From the IMG/VR virus record IMGVR_UViG_3300036791_000331, positions 1 through 52,892 of that record: 52,892 bases of DNA; one strand, written 5' to 3'. Shown piece by piece: positions 15,867 through 24,267 of this stretch. The translations under genes and the position numbers were made by a program. Positions within the stretch are counted from its first letter, which is position 1. Every line of letters starts with the position of its first letter. The notes beneath the pieces are model-generated. The model ran no database searches. It saw nothing but the letters and a program-made list of their open reading frames with translations, and was not told the DNA's origin. This stretch comes from a virus.

Positions 15867-17371
15867 AGCAGCTGACCGTCCCCTCCGGGGTCGGTTCGGG
15901 AGAGAATATCCGTCTGCGCTCCTGGCAGCGTGAGTTCATCTTCGACGTGTATGCGCCGCAGTACGAGGACGGCGCGCGGATGGTCCGCCGCGCTGTGTTC
16001 AGCCTGGGGAGGAAGAACGGCAAGACGCTGCTCGCGGCCGCCCTGGTGCTGGTGCATCTGGTCGGGCCCGAGGCCGAGCGCAACGGCGAAATCTACAGCG
16101 CCGCGAACGACCGCGAGCAAGCCGCCCAGGTGTTCAAGATGGCCCGGCAGATGGTCGAGGCCGAGCCGGAGTTGGGTCGCCGCCTACGGGTGATCAATTC
16201 CACCAAGACCATCGTCTGCCTCGGCAACGGCAGTTTCTACCGCGCCCTGTCCGCCGAGAGCGGCACCAAGCACGGCCTGAACCCCACCTTCGTCATCTTC
16301 GACGAACTGGCCCAGGCCCGCAGCCGTGATCTCTACGATGTCCTGGACACCAGCATGGGGGCCCGCGCCGAGCCGCTGTTCCTGGCCATCTCCACCCAGA
16401 GCAACGACCCGGAGCACATCTGCTCGAAGCTGATCGACGACGGCCTGAGCGGCGAGGACCCGACCACCGTCTGTCACCTCTACGCCGCGCCCGAAGACTG
16501 CGACCTGATGGACGAGGCGGCCTGGAAAGCCGCCAACCCGGCGCTGGGGGACTTCCGTTCGCACGAAGAACTGGCGGTGCTCATGGCCAAGGCCAAGCGG
16601 CTCCCGGCCGAAGAGCCGAAGGTGAGGAACCTCTACCTCAACCAGCGCGTCAACCCGATGTCGACGCTGATCTCCCGCCGCGACTGGATGGGCTGTCGCG
16701 GAGCCTGCGACTGGATACCGGGCGAGCGCGTCTACCTGGGCCTGGACCTGAGCGCCAAGGTCGATCTCTGCGCCCTGGTCGGCATATCGGCCGATGACGG
16801 CTCGCGGGTGAAGTCCTGGTTCTGGAAGCCTGCGGACTTCCTGGAGGACCACGAGCGCCGCGACCGTGCGCCCTATCGCCTGTGGACGAACAGGGGCTGG
16901 ATCGAGGCGGTGGCCGGGCGGTCGATCCACCCTCGGGCCGTCGCCCTGAAGCTGGCCGAGATCAGCGCCGAGTATCAGGTGGTCGGCGTCGCCTACGACC
17001 GCTGGGGCATTCAGAACCTGCTGCGGGAGTTCGATGAGGTCGGCCTGGAGGCTTACCAGGACGGCGAGCCCGGAGACGGCCTGCGGCTGGTGTCCTGGGG
17101 CCAAGGCTTCCGCGATATGGGCCCGGCCATCGACGCGCTGGAGACCGCCGTCCTGCACGGCCAGCTTATCCACGACGAGAACCCGGTCCTGTCCTGGTGC
17201 ATGGGCAACGCCGTCGCCATCACCGACCCAGCCGGGAACCGAAAGCTGGACAAGAGCAAGGCGCGGTTCCGCATCGACGGCGCGGTGGCCCTGGCCATGG
17301 CGGTCGGGCTCAAGGACCGCGAACGCGAGTCAGAAGAAAAGCCCAAGGAATACCAGATGCTTGTGCTGTAA
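15584..17371 (+). CDS. terL: Terminase large subunit
   Basis: Packaging ATPase-nuclease. Conserved homology begins around 15830 (ERVCAFIEQLTV), then FSLGRKNGKTLLAAALV (Walker A), FVIFDELAQ (Walker B) and the RNase H-like nuclease with YLGLDLSAKVDL and VAYDRWGI. The reading frame is open from TTG 15575/ATG 15584, giving up to 595 aa, but this would overlap the small subunit by about 280 bases in another frame with a non-protein-like N-terminus. No ATG/GTG/TTG lies near the expected start, so an unusual start or a TerS-TerL frameshift must be considered. Confidence 0.9.
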   Translation: MGSTPQQPRRRLTRGDVLDGVDGTAGGQPGAADPGQASRGDPKGRRPSRPVAGSQDAAGDGRRARKPRKVQRTVRRRAATTGNEQRAERVCAFIEQLTVPSGVGSGENIRLRSWQREFIFDVYAPQYEDGARMVRRAVFSLGRKNGKTLLAAALVLVHLVGPEAERNGEIYSAANDREQAAQVFKMARQMVEAEPELGRRLRVINSTKTIVCLGNGSFYRALSAESGTKHGLNPTFVIFDELAQARSRDLYDVLDTSMGARAEPLFLAISTQSNDPEHICSKLIDDGLSGEDPTTVCHLYAAPEDCDLMDEAAWKAANPALGDFRSHEELAVLMAKAKRLPAEEPKVRNLYLNQRVNPMSTLISRRDWMGCRGACDWIPGERVYLGLDLSAKVDLCALVGISADDGSRVKSWFWKPADFLEDHERRDRAPYRLWTNRGWIEAVAGRSIHPRAVALKLAEISAEYQVVGVAYDRWGIQNLLREFDEVGLEAYQDGEPGDGLRLVSWGQGFRDMGPAIDALETAVLHGQLIHDENPVLSWCMGNAVAITDPAGNRKLDKSKARFRIDGAVALAMAVGLKDRERESEEKPKEYQMLVL

Positions 17372-17383
17372 GGACGCGCCCCG

Positions 17384-17545
17384 ATGCTTATTCCGCTCCT
17401 GGTCGTCGTTATTATCGTCGGCCTGCTCCTGTACCTCATACAGATACTGCCCATTGGCGCACCATTCAAGAATATCGCCTATGTGCTGGTGGTGCTGATC
17501 TGCATCATCTGGCTGCTATCCCGGTTCGGAAGCGGCCTCACCTAG
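17384..17545 (+). CDS. Small two-helix membrane protein (Thivi_2564-like)
   Basis: 53 aa, ATG 17384 to TAG 17545. Two hydrophobic helices separated by LPIGAPFKNIA, a layout I associate with the Thivi_2564 small membrane protein family. Placed between terminase and capsid genes. A holin-like role is conceivable, since no lysis cassette was found, but there is no direct evidence. Confidence 0.7.
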   Translation: MLIPLLVVVIIVGLLLYLIQILPIGAPFKNIAYVLVVLICIIWLLSRFGSGLT

Positions 17546-17565
17546 AGCCTGTGGAGGCTTTGCTC

Positions 17566-19689
17566 ATGTTTGACCGTGCTTATTCTGTCCTGGAGATCAG
17601 GCAGGTGCAGGAGGATGCCCGGATCATCGAGGGTGTCGCGTCTACACCCACGCCGGATCGGATGGGCGACGTGGTCAACCCAATGGGCGCGACGTTCGCG
17701 GTGCCGATGCCGCTGCTCTGGCAGCATGACTCCGGTCAGCCGATAGGTGAGGTCACCTTCGCCAAAGCAACCCCGAAGGGTATCCCGTTCCGCGCCCAGT
17801 TGGCCAAGCTCGCTGATCCTGGCCCGCTGAAGGATCGGCTCGACGACGCCTGGAACTCGATCAAGATCGGTCTGGTGAAGGCGGTCTCTATCGGCTTTCG
17901 CGCGACCAAGTACGCCTTCATGGACGACGGCGGCATCGACTTCCAGGAGTGGGAATGGCTGGAACTCTCCGCCGTGACCATCCCGGCCAACGCCGACGCC
18001 ACCATCACCACTATCCGCTCTCTGGATGCTCAAGCTCGGGCCGCGACAGGCCGCAGTGAGCTTGAGTCCAGCAGCAGACCCGCCCCGCGCTCGGGGACTT
18101 CCCCCAACCCCAAGCGAACGGAGGGCAAGATGCCCAGGACTACAGCCGAGCAGGTCTCGGCTTTCGAGGCCACGCGCCAAGCCAAGGCGGCGCAGATGGT
18201 CACGCTCATGGAGGGCGCCAGCGATACCGGCGCGACCCTCGATGCTGATCAGTCTCAGCAGTACGACGACCTGGAGGCCGAGGTCTCCGATATCGACCGT
18301 CACCTTGTCCGGCTGCGCTCCATGCAGCGGCTGATGGTCGCCCGCGCCACCGAAGTCGATCCCAACCCGGAGGCTGCCCCGGCGCTGCGCGGTGGCGCGG
18401 TCCCGGCGCTCAGCACCGGCCGCAGCGTGTCGATCACGGTTCCCAAGGGAACTGCCTTCACCCGCTATGCGATGGCGTTGATGGCCTCGAAAGGCGACGT
18501 CGGGCGGGCCGCCCACATGGCCAAGAACCAGACGGCTTGGCAGAACTCCACGCCCGAGGTCGCGCAGATACTGGAGGCGCAGTACGGCGGCGTGGACCTG
18601 GAGCGGGTGATGCGGGCGGCGGTGGCGCCCGGTACGGCGACCGATGCGGTATGGGCCGGTCCGCTGGTCCAGTATCAGATCATGGCCAGCGAGTTCGTCG
18701 AGCTTCTCCGCCCGGCGACGATCCTCGGGCGTATCCCCGGCCTGACCCGCGTGCCGTTCAACGTGAAAATCCCGCGCCAGACGGCCGGGGCCAGCGTCGG
18801 GTGGGTCGGTGAGGCCAAGCCGAAGCCGGTCAGCAGCCTCGCCTTCGACACCATCACCCTGCGGTGGGCCAAGGCTGCCGGGATCGTGGTGCTCAGCGAT
18901 GAGCTTGTGCGGTTCTCGAACCCGGACGCCGAGACCCTGGTCCAGAACGACCTGATCAAGACCATGGCCCAGTTCCTGGACCAGCAGTTCACCGACCCGG
19001 CGGTGGCTCCCGTGGCGAATGTTTCGCCCGGATCGATCACCAACGGCGTGCCTCCGGTCCCTTCCAGCGGCACGGACGAGGATGCTTTCAGGACCGACCT
19101 CTACACCCTGATCGCTACCTTCCTGGCCAACAACCTGAGCACGGCCGGGGCGGTGCTGCTGATGACGGAGACCCAGGCGTCAGCGATCTCGATGATGCTC
19201 ACCCCGCTTGGCATTCCGCTGTATCCTACCGTGACCTCTACCGGCGGAACCCTGCTTGGCATGACGGTGGTCACCAGCCAGAACGCCGGTCTGATCGACA
19301 CCGTGGCGTCACCCGCGACCTCCAGGATCATCATGCTGAAGGCCCCGGAGATACTGATGGCCGACGACGGCCAAGTCCTGCTCGACGCCAGCCGCGAGGC
19401 TTCGCTTCAGATGGACTCTGCTCCCGACGCGCCGCCGACCGCGACGACCGTGTTCATGTCCCTATGGCAGAACAACATGGTCGGCCTGCGCGCCGAGCGG
19501 TGGATCAACTGGGAGGCCCGCCGCCCCAACGCGGTTCAGTGGCTGAATAACACCGCCTATGGACCGCTGCTCGCGGCGACTCAGCACGGTGGGCCCACGC
19601 CGGATGGTTCGCGCCCGAAGTCCGAAAACCACGGTGGCGGCAGGCACCCGGTTGAACCGATGACGACCGGGAGCGCCCCGACGCGCTGA
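17566..19689 (+). CDS. Fused prohead protease and HK97-fold major capsid protein
   Basis: 707 aa from ATG 17566, with GGAGG at 17552-17556. Residues 1-160 are a U35-type prohead protease: EGVASTPTPDRMGD, catalytic-type H54 in LLWQHDSGQPIG and S108 in KAVSIGF. A linker and coiled coil (about 190-270, scaffold-like delta region) leads to an HK97-type capsid domain (about 300-690; VGWVGEAKPKPVSSLAFDTITL, DELVRFSNPDAE). The protease is expected to cut itself away from the capsid domain during head maturation. The last 50 residues are a low-complexity tail. Confidence 0.92.
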   Translation: MFDRAYSVLEIRQVQEDARIIEGVASTPTPDRMGDVVNPMGATFAVPMPLLWQHDSGQPIGEVTFAKATPKGIPFRAQLAKLADPGPLKDRLDDAWNSIKIGLVKAVSIGFRATKYAFMDDGGIDFQEWEWLELSAVTIPANADATITTIRSLDAQARAATGRSELESSSRPAPRSGTSPNPKRTEGKMPRTTAEQVSAFEATRQAKAAQMVTLMEGASDTGATLDADQSQQYDDLEAEVSDIDRHLVRLRSMQRLMVARATEVDPNPEAAPALRGGAVPALSTGRSVSITVPKGTAFTRYAMALMASKGDVGRAAHMAKNQTAWQNSTPEVAQILEAQYGGVDLERVMRAAVAPGTATDAVWAGPLVQYQIMASEFVELLRPATILGRIPGLTRVPFNVKIPRQTAGASVGWVGEAKPKPVSSLAFDTITLRWAKAAGIVVLSDELVRFSNPDAETLVQNDLIKTMAQFLDQQFTDPAVAPVANVSPGSITNGVPPVPSSGTDEDAFRTDLYTLIATFLANNLSTAGAVLLMTETQASAISMMLTPLGIPLYPTVTSTGGTLLGMTVVTSQNAGLIDTVASPATSRIIMLKAPEILMADDGQVLLDASREASLQMDSAPDAPPTATTVFMSLWQNNMVGLRAERWINWEARRPNAVQWLNNTAYGPLLAATQHGGPTPDGSRPKSENHGGGRHPVEPMTTGSAPTR

Positions 19690-19700
19690 TCGACGACACT

Positions 19701-19731
19701 CTCCAGGACAGCGCGTTTTGCTGTCCTGGAG
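19701..19731 (+). terminator. Perfect 12-bp stem-loop after the capsid gene
   Basis: CTCCAGGACAGC (19701-19712) pairs exactly with 19720-19731 around a 7-base loop. No U-tract follows, so it may be a partial terminator, an RNA processing site or an mRNA-stabilising hairpin protecting the capsid message. It separates the capsid gene from the PEP-CTERM gene. Confidence 0.6.
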
Positions 19732-19759
19732 CCACCTTCCAACCCCCGGAGACACCCTT

Positions 19760-20275
19760 ATGAAGTTGAGTTCGGTTTTCGCCGCCCTGGCCGCCTTCGG
19801 CTTGACTGCGGTCCTGGCGGCGGCGGCCCACGCCGCGCTGATCGTCACCGCCATCCCTGGCGGTCCATTCTCGCCCGCCAACCCGCTCGGCACGATCCCG
19901 TCGACCGATCTCTTCCAGGGCAACACCTATGACTTCACGTTCGGTATCTCCGGGACCGGATCGGTGCTGACCGAGGTTGAGGCGGCCATTGCCGGGCCGG
20001 TCTCGGAGCCCATCGACTTCAGCCTCTACTCGGGTGATCCGGGCTCGGGGACGCTGATCGGCACGTCGACGCTGATGGACGGCCCGTCGATGACGGAAAC
20101 GCTGGGCGTCGGATCGTACTTCCTCCAGGTCGACACCATCGAAGCCAACGGCGAACTCTTCGATGGCGGCCTCCAGGTCGCCAGTGTCCCGGAGCCCGCG
20201 ACATGGGCGCTGGCGCTGGTCGGCATGGCCAGCCTCGGCGGTGCGATGCGCCTGCGCCGCGTAGCGCGAGGGTGA
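19760..20275 (+). CDS. Secreted protein with PEP-CTERM sorting signal (FxDxA/PEPxxWA type)
   Basis: 171 aa from ATG 19760 (CCGGAG upstream). A signal peptide (MKLSSVFAALAAFGLTAVLA...AHA, about residues 1-26) is followed by a beta-rich domain with YDFTFGISG, FSLYSGDPG and VGSYFLQVDT. The C-terminus is VPEPATWALALVGMASLGG, then a basic RLRR tail: a textbook PEP-CTERM tripartite signal recognised by exosortase EpsH/XrtA-type systems. In bacteria such proteins go to the outer surface and are linked to exopolysaccharide. It lies between capsid and portal genes with a hairpin before it, like a moron. Phage role unknown: surface change of the host, exclusion, or head decoration. Confidence 0.88.
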   Translation: MKLSSVFAALAAFGLTAVLAAAAHAALIVTAIPGGPFSPANPLGTIPSTDLFQGNTYDFTFGISGTGSVLTEVEAAIAGPVSEPIDFSLYSGDPGSGTLIGTSTLMDGPSMTETLGVGSYFLQVDTIEANGELFDGGLQVASVPEPATWALALVGMASLGGAMRLRRVARG

Positions 20276-20279
20276 GCCA

Positions 20280-20519
20280 ATGCTCCTGATCGCCAACCGC
20301 CCTTTCACCTATCTCGGCCAACGTCTGCAGCCCGGCGACGAGTTCGAGGCGCGGGCGCGTGACGCTCGCGCCTTCCTGTCCGTCAAGATAGCGAAGGGCC
20401 TTCCGCCGAAGCCTCCGCCCCCGACGAATGAGGCGAGCGCCGCCCCTCCGCAGCGGCCTATTCCCGGCAAGCCCGCGCACTACCAGACGCGGCGGCTGAA
20501 GGCGTCAGAGGACGACTGA
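20280..20519 (+). CDS. Hypothetical head-region protein
   Basis: 79 aa, ATG 20280. A short beta-rich start (LIANRPFTYLGQRLQPGDEF) and a proline-rich, basic C-terminus. The stop overlaps the portal start (TGATG). Possibly a small virion or head-assembly protein; no family recognised. Confidence 0.6.
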   Translation: MLLIANRPFTYLGQRLQPGDEFEARARDARAFLSVKIAKGLPPKPPPPTNEASAAPPQRPIPGKPAHYQTRRLKASEDD

Positions 20520-21952
20520 TGCAAATCTTCGGCCTGGAGATCACCCGCGCCAAGGCCGCGCCCTCGTCGGCGTTGACGGGGCCGGAGAACGCCTTTGCGC
20601 CGGTCGATGGCCGGGGCGGCGGCTGGTTCCCGATCATCCGCGAGGCCAATACCGGCGACTGGCAGAAGAACATCGTCACCTCTGGGGTGAGCGTCCTTCA
20701 GTCGGTGTGGGTGTTCCGCTGCATTTCGCTGATCTCCACCGACATCGCCAAGCTGGGCATCGAACTACGCCAGGAGACCGGCGGTGTGTGGCGGGAGACC
20801 ACCTCGGCGGCGTTCTCGCCCGTGCTCACCACGCCGAACAGCTACCAGAACCGCATCCAGTTCATCGAAAACTGGGTGATCTCCAAGATGACCCGAGGCA
20901 ACGCCTACGTCCTGAAAGAGCGTGACGCGCGCAACGTGGTGGTGGCGCTGCATGTGCTTCACCCTGACCGGGTGTGGCCGCTGGTGGCCCCGGACGGCTC
21001 GGTGTTCTACCGCATCGGCCGCGATCTCCTGGCGGGCGTGGGCGAGCCTGATCCCGACTTTCCGGCGGTCCCGGCCAGCGAGATCATCCACGACCGCTGG
21101 AATTGCCTGTTCCACCCGCTCGTCGGCCTGAGCCCTATCTTCGCCTGCGGCATGGTGGCGCTCCAAAACGTCTCGATGCAGGCGGCGATGACCCGCCTGT
21201 TCCGCAACGGCGCGCGTCCCGGCGGTATCCTGACCGCGCCCGGCGCGATCTCCGACAGCACCGCCCAACGGCTCAAGGACTATTGGGAAAACAACTTCAC
21301 CGGAGAGAATGCGGGCAAGGTGGCGGTGCTCGGCGACGGCCTGACCTTCTCCAGCCTGATGATGACGGCCACCGATGCCCAGTTCATCGAACAGATGAAG
21401 CTGTCCGGGCAAACCATCGCCGCGTCGTTCGGCGTCCCGGCCTACATGATCAACCTGGAGGTCTATCCGCGCTCGGTGGCTATCGAAGCGTTGATGCAGA
21501 TGTATTATGGCCAATGCCTCCAGATACACGTCGAGAGCATCGAACTCTGCCTGCACGACGGCCTTGCGCTGCCGCCGCAGTACGACGTGAAGTTCAACCT
21601 CGATGGCCTGCTGCGCATGGATCAGGCGTCGCAGATCAAGGCCCTGGTCGAGGGCATCGGCGGCGGGCTCTACGCGCCGAACGAGGGCCGCGAAAAGCTG
21701 AGCCTGCCGCCGGTCGAGGGTGGTGAGAGCCCGTACTTGCAGCAACAGAACTACAGCCTCGCCGCGCTCGCCAAGCGCGACGCCCAGAACCCGCTCGCCA
21801 ACCCGCCCCCGGCTCCTGGCGGCGATACCGCGCCGGATGGCGGAGCCGTCGCCGAGACCACCCAGGACGAGGCCGCCAACGCCGAGCAGGCCGCAGGCAA
21901 GTCGTGGTGGAATGAGGTGCTCGCCCATGTCGACCTCTACCTTGCTGCCTGA
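20519..21952 (+). CDS. Portal protein (HK97-type)
   Basis: 477 aa from ATG 20519. VWVFRCISLISTDIAKLGIEL, RNAYVLKERDA-like stretch, LLAGVGEPDPDFPAVPASEIIHDRW, LKDYWENNFTG and FGVPAYMI follow the HK97 portal family, the dodecameric ring through which DNA enters the head. The C-terminus is a Pro/Ala-rich tail ending in a helix. It lies after the capsid gene rather than before it, an unusual order. Confidence 0.92.
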   Translation: MQIFGLEITRAKAAPSSALTGPENAFAPVDGRGGGWFPIIREANTGDWQKNIVTSGVSVLQSVWVFRCISLISTDIAKLGIELRQETGGVWRETTSAAFSPVLTTPNSYQNRIQFIENWVISKMTRGNAYVLKERDARNVVVALHVLHPDRVWPLVAPDGSVFYRIGRDLLAGVGEPDPDFPAVPASEIIHDRWNCLFHPLVGLSPIFACGMVALQNVSMQAAMTRLFRNGARPGGILTAPGAISDSTAQRLKDYWENNFTGENAGKVAVLGDGLTFSSLMMTATDAQFIEQMKLSGQTIAASFGVPAYMINLEVYPRSVAIEALMQMYYGQCLQIHVESIELCLHDGLALPPQYDVKFNLDGLLRMDQASQIKALVEGIGGGLYAPNEGREKLSLPPVEGGESPYLQQQNYSLAALAKRDAQNPLANPPPAPGGDTAPDGGAVAETTQDEAANAEQAAGKSWWNEVLAHVDLYLAA

Positions 21953-22778
21953 CCCGCGCGCCTTCGCCGATCAGCTGACGGCGCGGATGCGCGGCGCCAT
22001 CGCGCCCGTCGCTGCCCGCCTGGAGCGGATCGAAGCGCTGCCTCCCGCCCGCGATGGCCGCGACGGCCTCTCAGGCGTCCAGGGACCGGCCGGGGAGAAA
22101 GGCGAGCGGGGTGATCCTGGCCCGATGGGAACGGCCGGGAGCGACGGCCCAGAGGGCGCTATGGGCCTGATGGGGCCGATAGGTCTGACCGGCGACAAGG
22201 GTGATCCTGGCCGGGACGGGATCGACGGCGTGGACGGCGCTCCAGGCCCGCAGGGACCGGCCGGGGAGAAAGGCGAGAAGGGCGAGAAGGGCGACGCGGG
22301 CGAGCCGGGACCGGCCGGGAGCGACGGCGCGGACGGCGCTACAGGCGCGCAAGGGCCGGAGGGAGAGAAGGGCGAGAAGGGCGACGCGGGCGAGCCGGGA
22401 CCGGCCGGGAGCGACGGCTATACGCTCGACCATTTCAACGTCGAACTCGCGGCCGGTGGCCGGGTGCTGATCCTGACCCTGACCAGCGGCGACCGCGTTC
22501 AGCGCCGCGAGCTACGCACGGCGCTGATGATCTATCGGGGCGTGTTCAAGCCGGGCGACAGCTACGAGCAGGGCGACACGGTGACGTGGGCCGGATCGCT
22601 CTGGCACTGCAACGGCGCGACGCTCGAAAAGCCGGGCGACGGCGAGACCTGGACGCTGGCGGTCAAGAAAGGCCGCGACGGCAAGGACGGGGCCCACGGC
22701 GAGAGGGGCGAGCCGGGGCCGCAGGGCCGCGCCGGGCACGACCTGACCCAGATGACGCCCGAGGGAGCCCGGTACTGA
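21927..22778 (+). CDS. Collagen-like protein with carbohydrate-binding-like module
   Basis: 283 aa from ATG 21927, overlapping the portal gene by 26 bases. A helical head (residues 1-40) precedes about 40 Gly-X-Y triplets (GPAGEKGEKGEKGDAGEPG and similar), a beta module (about 165-250) with YRGVFKPGDSYEQGDTV and SLWHCNGATLEKPGDGETW resembling chitin-binding type modules, then a second short collagen stretch. Collagen-like repeats form trimeric rods in phage fibres. In the head region this could be a head or neck fibre, or a whisker. Confidence 0.85.
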   Translation: MSTSTLLPDPRAFADQLTARMRGAIAPVAARLERIEALPPARDGRDGLSGVQGPAGEKGERGDPGPMGTAGSDGPEGAMGLMGPIGLTGDKGDPGRDGIDGVDGAPGPQGPAGEKGEKGEKGDAGEPGPAGSDGADGATGAQGPEGEKGEKGDAGEPGPAGSDGYTLDHFNVELAAGGRVLILTLTSGDRVQRRELRTALMIYRGVFKPGDSYEQGDTVTWAGSLWHCNGATLEKPGDGETWTLAVKKGRDGKDGAHGERGEPGPQGRAGHDLTQMTPEGARY

Positions 22779-23299
22779 TGGCTGCGCTCGTCTCCCAGGA
22801 CCAAGCGCTGCGCCAGCTGCGGCTGGTTGAAGCCGCGCTATCCGCTGATCAGCTGGCCGACGTGATGGATAAGGCCGAGCAGGCGTCGTTCATCGTCGTC
22901 GACTACCTGAAAGCGCCGTTCATCGACGGCCCGCTGGCCATAAACCCTTACCGGAAGGCCAAGGCGGGCGCGCCGCCTGATCGGCGAGCGCCGCCTGGAC
23001 CACCGCCGAGGCCGGGCCTGCGCTGGGGCTGGTGGGGCGACAGCTGGGGCTGGGGTTGGGGCTGGAGCGAGGACGACCCCGACGCGACGCCGCCGCTGCC
23101 GCCGCTGTATCCCGTCCCGGCCTGGATGCCGTCGCCGCCACCCGCGCCCTGGACCCAGACGACGTGCCCATCGCTGGTCAAGGCCGCGATCCTGATTGTG
23201 CTCACCTCGCTCTACGACGGACGGACGCCGGATGACTCCCTACTCTCGCCCTCGGTCGTCGGGATACTCGCCCGCTTCCGCGACCCGGCGTGCGCCTAA
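22778..23299 (+). CDS. Head-tail connector-like protein with Trp/Gly insert
   Basis: 173 aa from ATG 22778. The N-terminal helices (RLVEAALSADQLADVMDKAEQASFIVVDYLK) and C-terminal helices (PSLVKAAILIVLTSLYD...PSVVGILARFRDPACA) are those of gp6-type head-tail connectors. Between them is a Pro-rich stretch and RWGWWGDSWGWGWGW, which is not part of the usual fold and may form an exposed loop. Confidence 0.8.
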   Translation: MAALVSQDQALRQLRLVEAALSADQLADVMDKAEQASFIVVDYLKAPFIDGPLAINPYRKAKAGAPPDRRAPPGPPPRPGLRWGWWGDSWGWGWGWSEDDPDATPPLPPLYPVPAWMPSPPPAPWTQTTCPSLVKAAILIVLTSLYDGRTPDDSLLSPSVVGILARFRDPACA

Positions 23300-23315
23300 G
23301 AAAACCGCGCCGCGC

Positions 23316-23483
23316 ATGTGGGTCAGGATCACCAAAGAGCGCCGCTTTCAGGTGCCCGAAGATCATCGGATCGGCATCCACTACCTGCCGGGGATGGTGA
23401 TCTCGATCAAGCGCGCCTGGGGCGAGCAGCTGATCGCCGAGGGCTACGCGGTGGAGACCAAGCGGCCGCCCAACGTCGATTGA
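23316..23483 (+). CDS. Small conserved-looking phage protein
   Basis: 55 aa from ATG 23316 (MWVRITKERRF...HYLPGMVISIKRAWGEQLIAEGYAVE). The pattern, a short beta-rich domain ending in GEQLIAxGxAVE, is common between connector genes in siphoviruses. A longer start at 23232 would overlap the connector gene by 68 bases and adds only low-complexity residues, so the shorter form is preferred. Confidence 0.68.
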   Translation: MWVRITKERRFQVPEDHRIGIHYLPGMVISIKRAWGEQLIAEGYAVETKRPPNVD

Positions 23484-23496
23484 GAGGGTCCTGGCC

Positions 23497-23853
23497 ATGC
23501 TCCAGAAACGACAGTCGGGCATCGCCGGGCTGCTGCGCGACACCGTGACCTTTCAGCAGCACGCGCTGGACGTGAATGGCGACCGGCTCGGGCCGTGGAC
23601 GGATATGTTCGATCAACCGGCGCGGGTGGTCAGCAAGACGCGCGGCGAGGCGGTGTTGCAGCAGCGGCTGGCCGGGGTTCAGCCGCTGGAGATCACCGTA
23701 CGCCTGGACCTCAACACCACCCTGCTCGACACCGACTGGCGGCTGGTCTGGCTGAACTGGCCGTTCGACATCACCGCCATCGCCACCGATGAACTGGCGG
23801 CGGTGATGACGATCCTGGCGGTGCGCGCCCGAGAAGTGGAGACCGCATCCTGA
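23497..23853 (+). CDS. Head closure / head-tail adaptor protein
   Basis: 118 aa, ATG 23497. GLLRDTVTFQQHALDVNGDRLGPWTD, ARVVSKTRGEAVLQQRLAGVQP and DWRLVWLNWPFDITAIA match the SPP1 gp16 / phage head-tail adaptor fold that closes the connector after packaging. The stop overlaps the next start. Confidence 0.85.
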   Translation: MLQKRQSGIAGLLRDTVTFQQHALDVNGDRLGPWTDMFDQPARVVSKTRGEAVLQQRLAGVQPLEITVRLDLNTTLLDTDWRLVWLNWPFDITAIATDELAAVMTILAVRAREVETAS

Positions 23854-24263
23854 TGCCCATCACCGTGAAGCTCTCCGACAGCGGCGGCCTGAACGCCCAG
23901 ATGCAGGTGCTGGTCGAACAGCAGGGCGGTCGGCTCAAGGCGGCGAACCAGAAGAACGCCGACGAATTCGCCGTCCTGGTCCGCTCGGCTGTGCCGCAGG
24001 ACGCCAACTCGCGGCATGGTCGTCACCTCGCCGGGACCATTGCCGAGACCGCGTTCGGGCCGGTCGGCGTCCAGGTGTCGATCGGTAGCGAGGCCGATCC
24101 GTACCCGGCTCACCTGGAGTTCGGCCACCGCGCCAGGAACGGCGCTCACGTCCCCGGCAAGTCGTCCTGGTATCCGGCCAAGCGGGTGATCCAGAAGCGC
24201 GCCCATGACCGCATCCTGAGGGCCCAGCGGGCGGCGATCAAAGCTGCGGCCCCGAGCGGGTGA
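23853..24263 (+). CDS. HK97 gp10-like tail completion protein
   Basis: 136 aa, ATG 23853. VRSAVPQDANSRHGRHLAGTI and AHLEFGHRARNGAHVPGKSSWYPAKRV are the characteristic core of HK97 gp10-type proteins that join tail to head. Correct position between adaptor and DUF3168-type genes. Confidence 0.86.
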   Translation: MPITVKLSDSGGLNAQMQVLVEQQGGRLKAANQKNADEFAVLVRSAVPQDANSRHGRHLAGTIAETAFGPVGVQVSIGSEADPYPAHLEFGHRARNGAHVPGKSSWYPAKRVIQKRAHDRILRAQRAAIKAAAPSG

Positions 24264-24267
24264 GACG

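Noticed and set aside
16184-17173. Long leftward frame opposite the large terminase
   Set aside because: Antisense frame typical of GC-rich DNA; His/Gly/Arg-rich, no family features.
20765-21928. Long leftward frame opposite the portal gene
   Set aside because: Same reason: it follows the codon pattern of the portal gene on the other strand.
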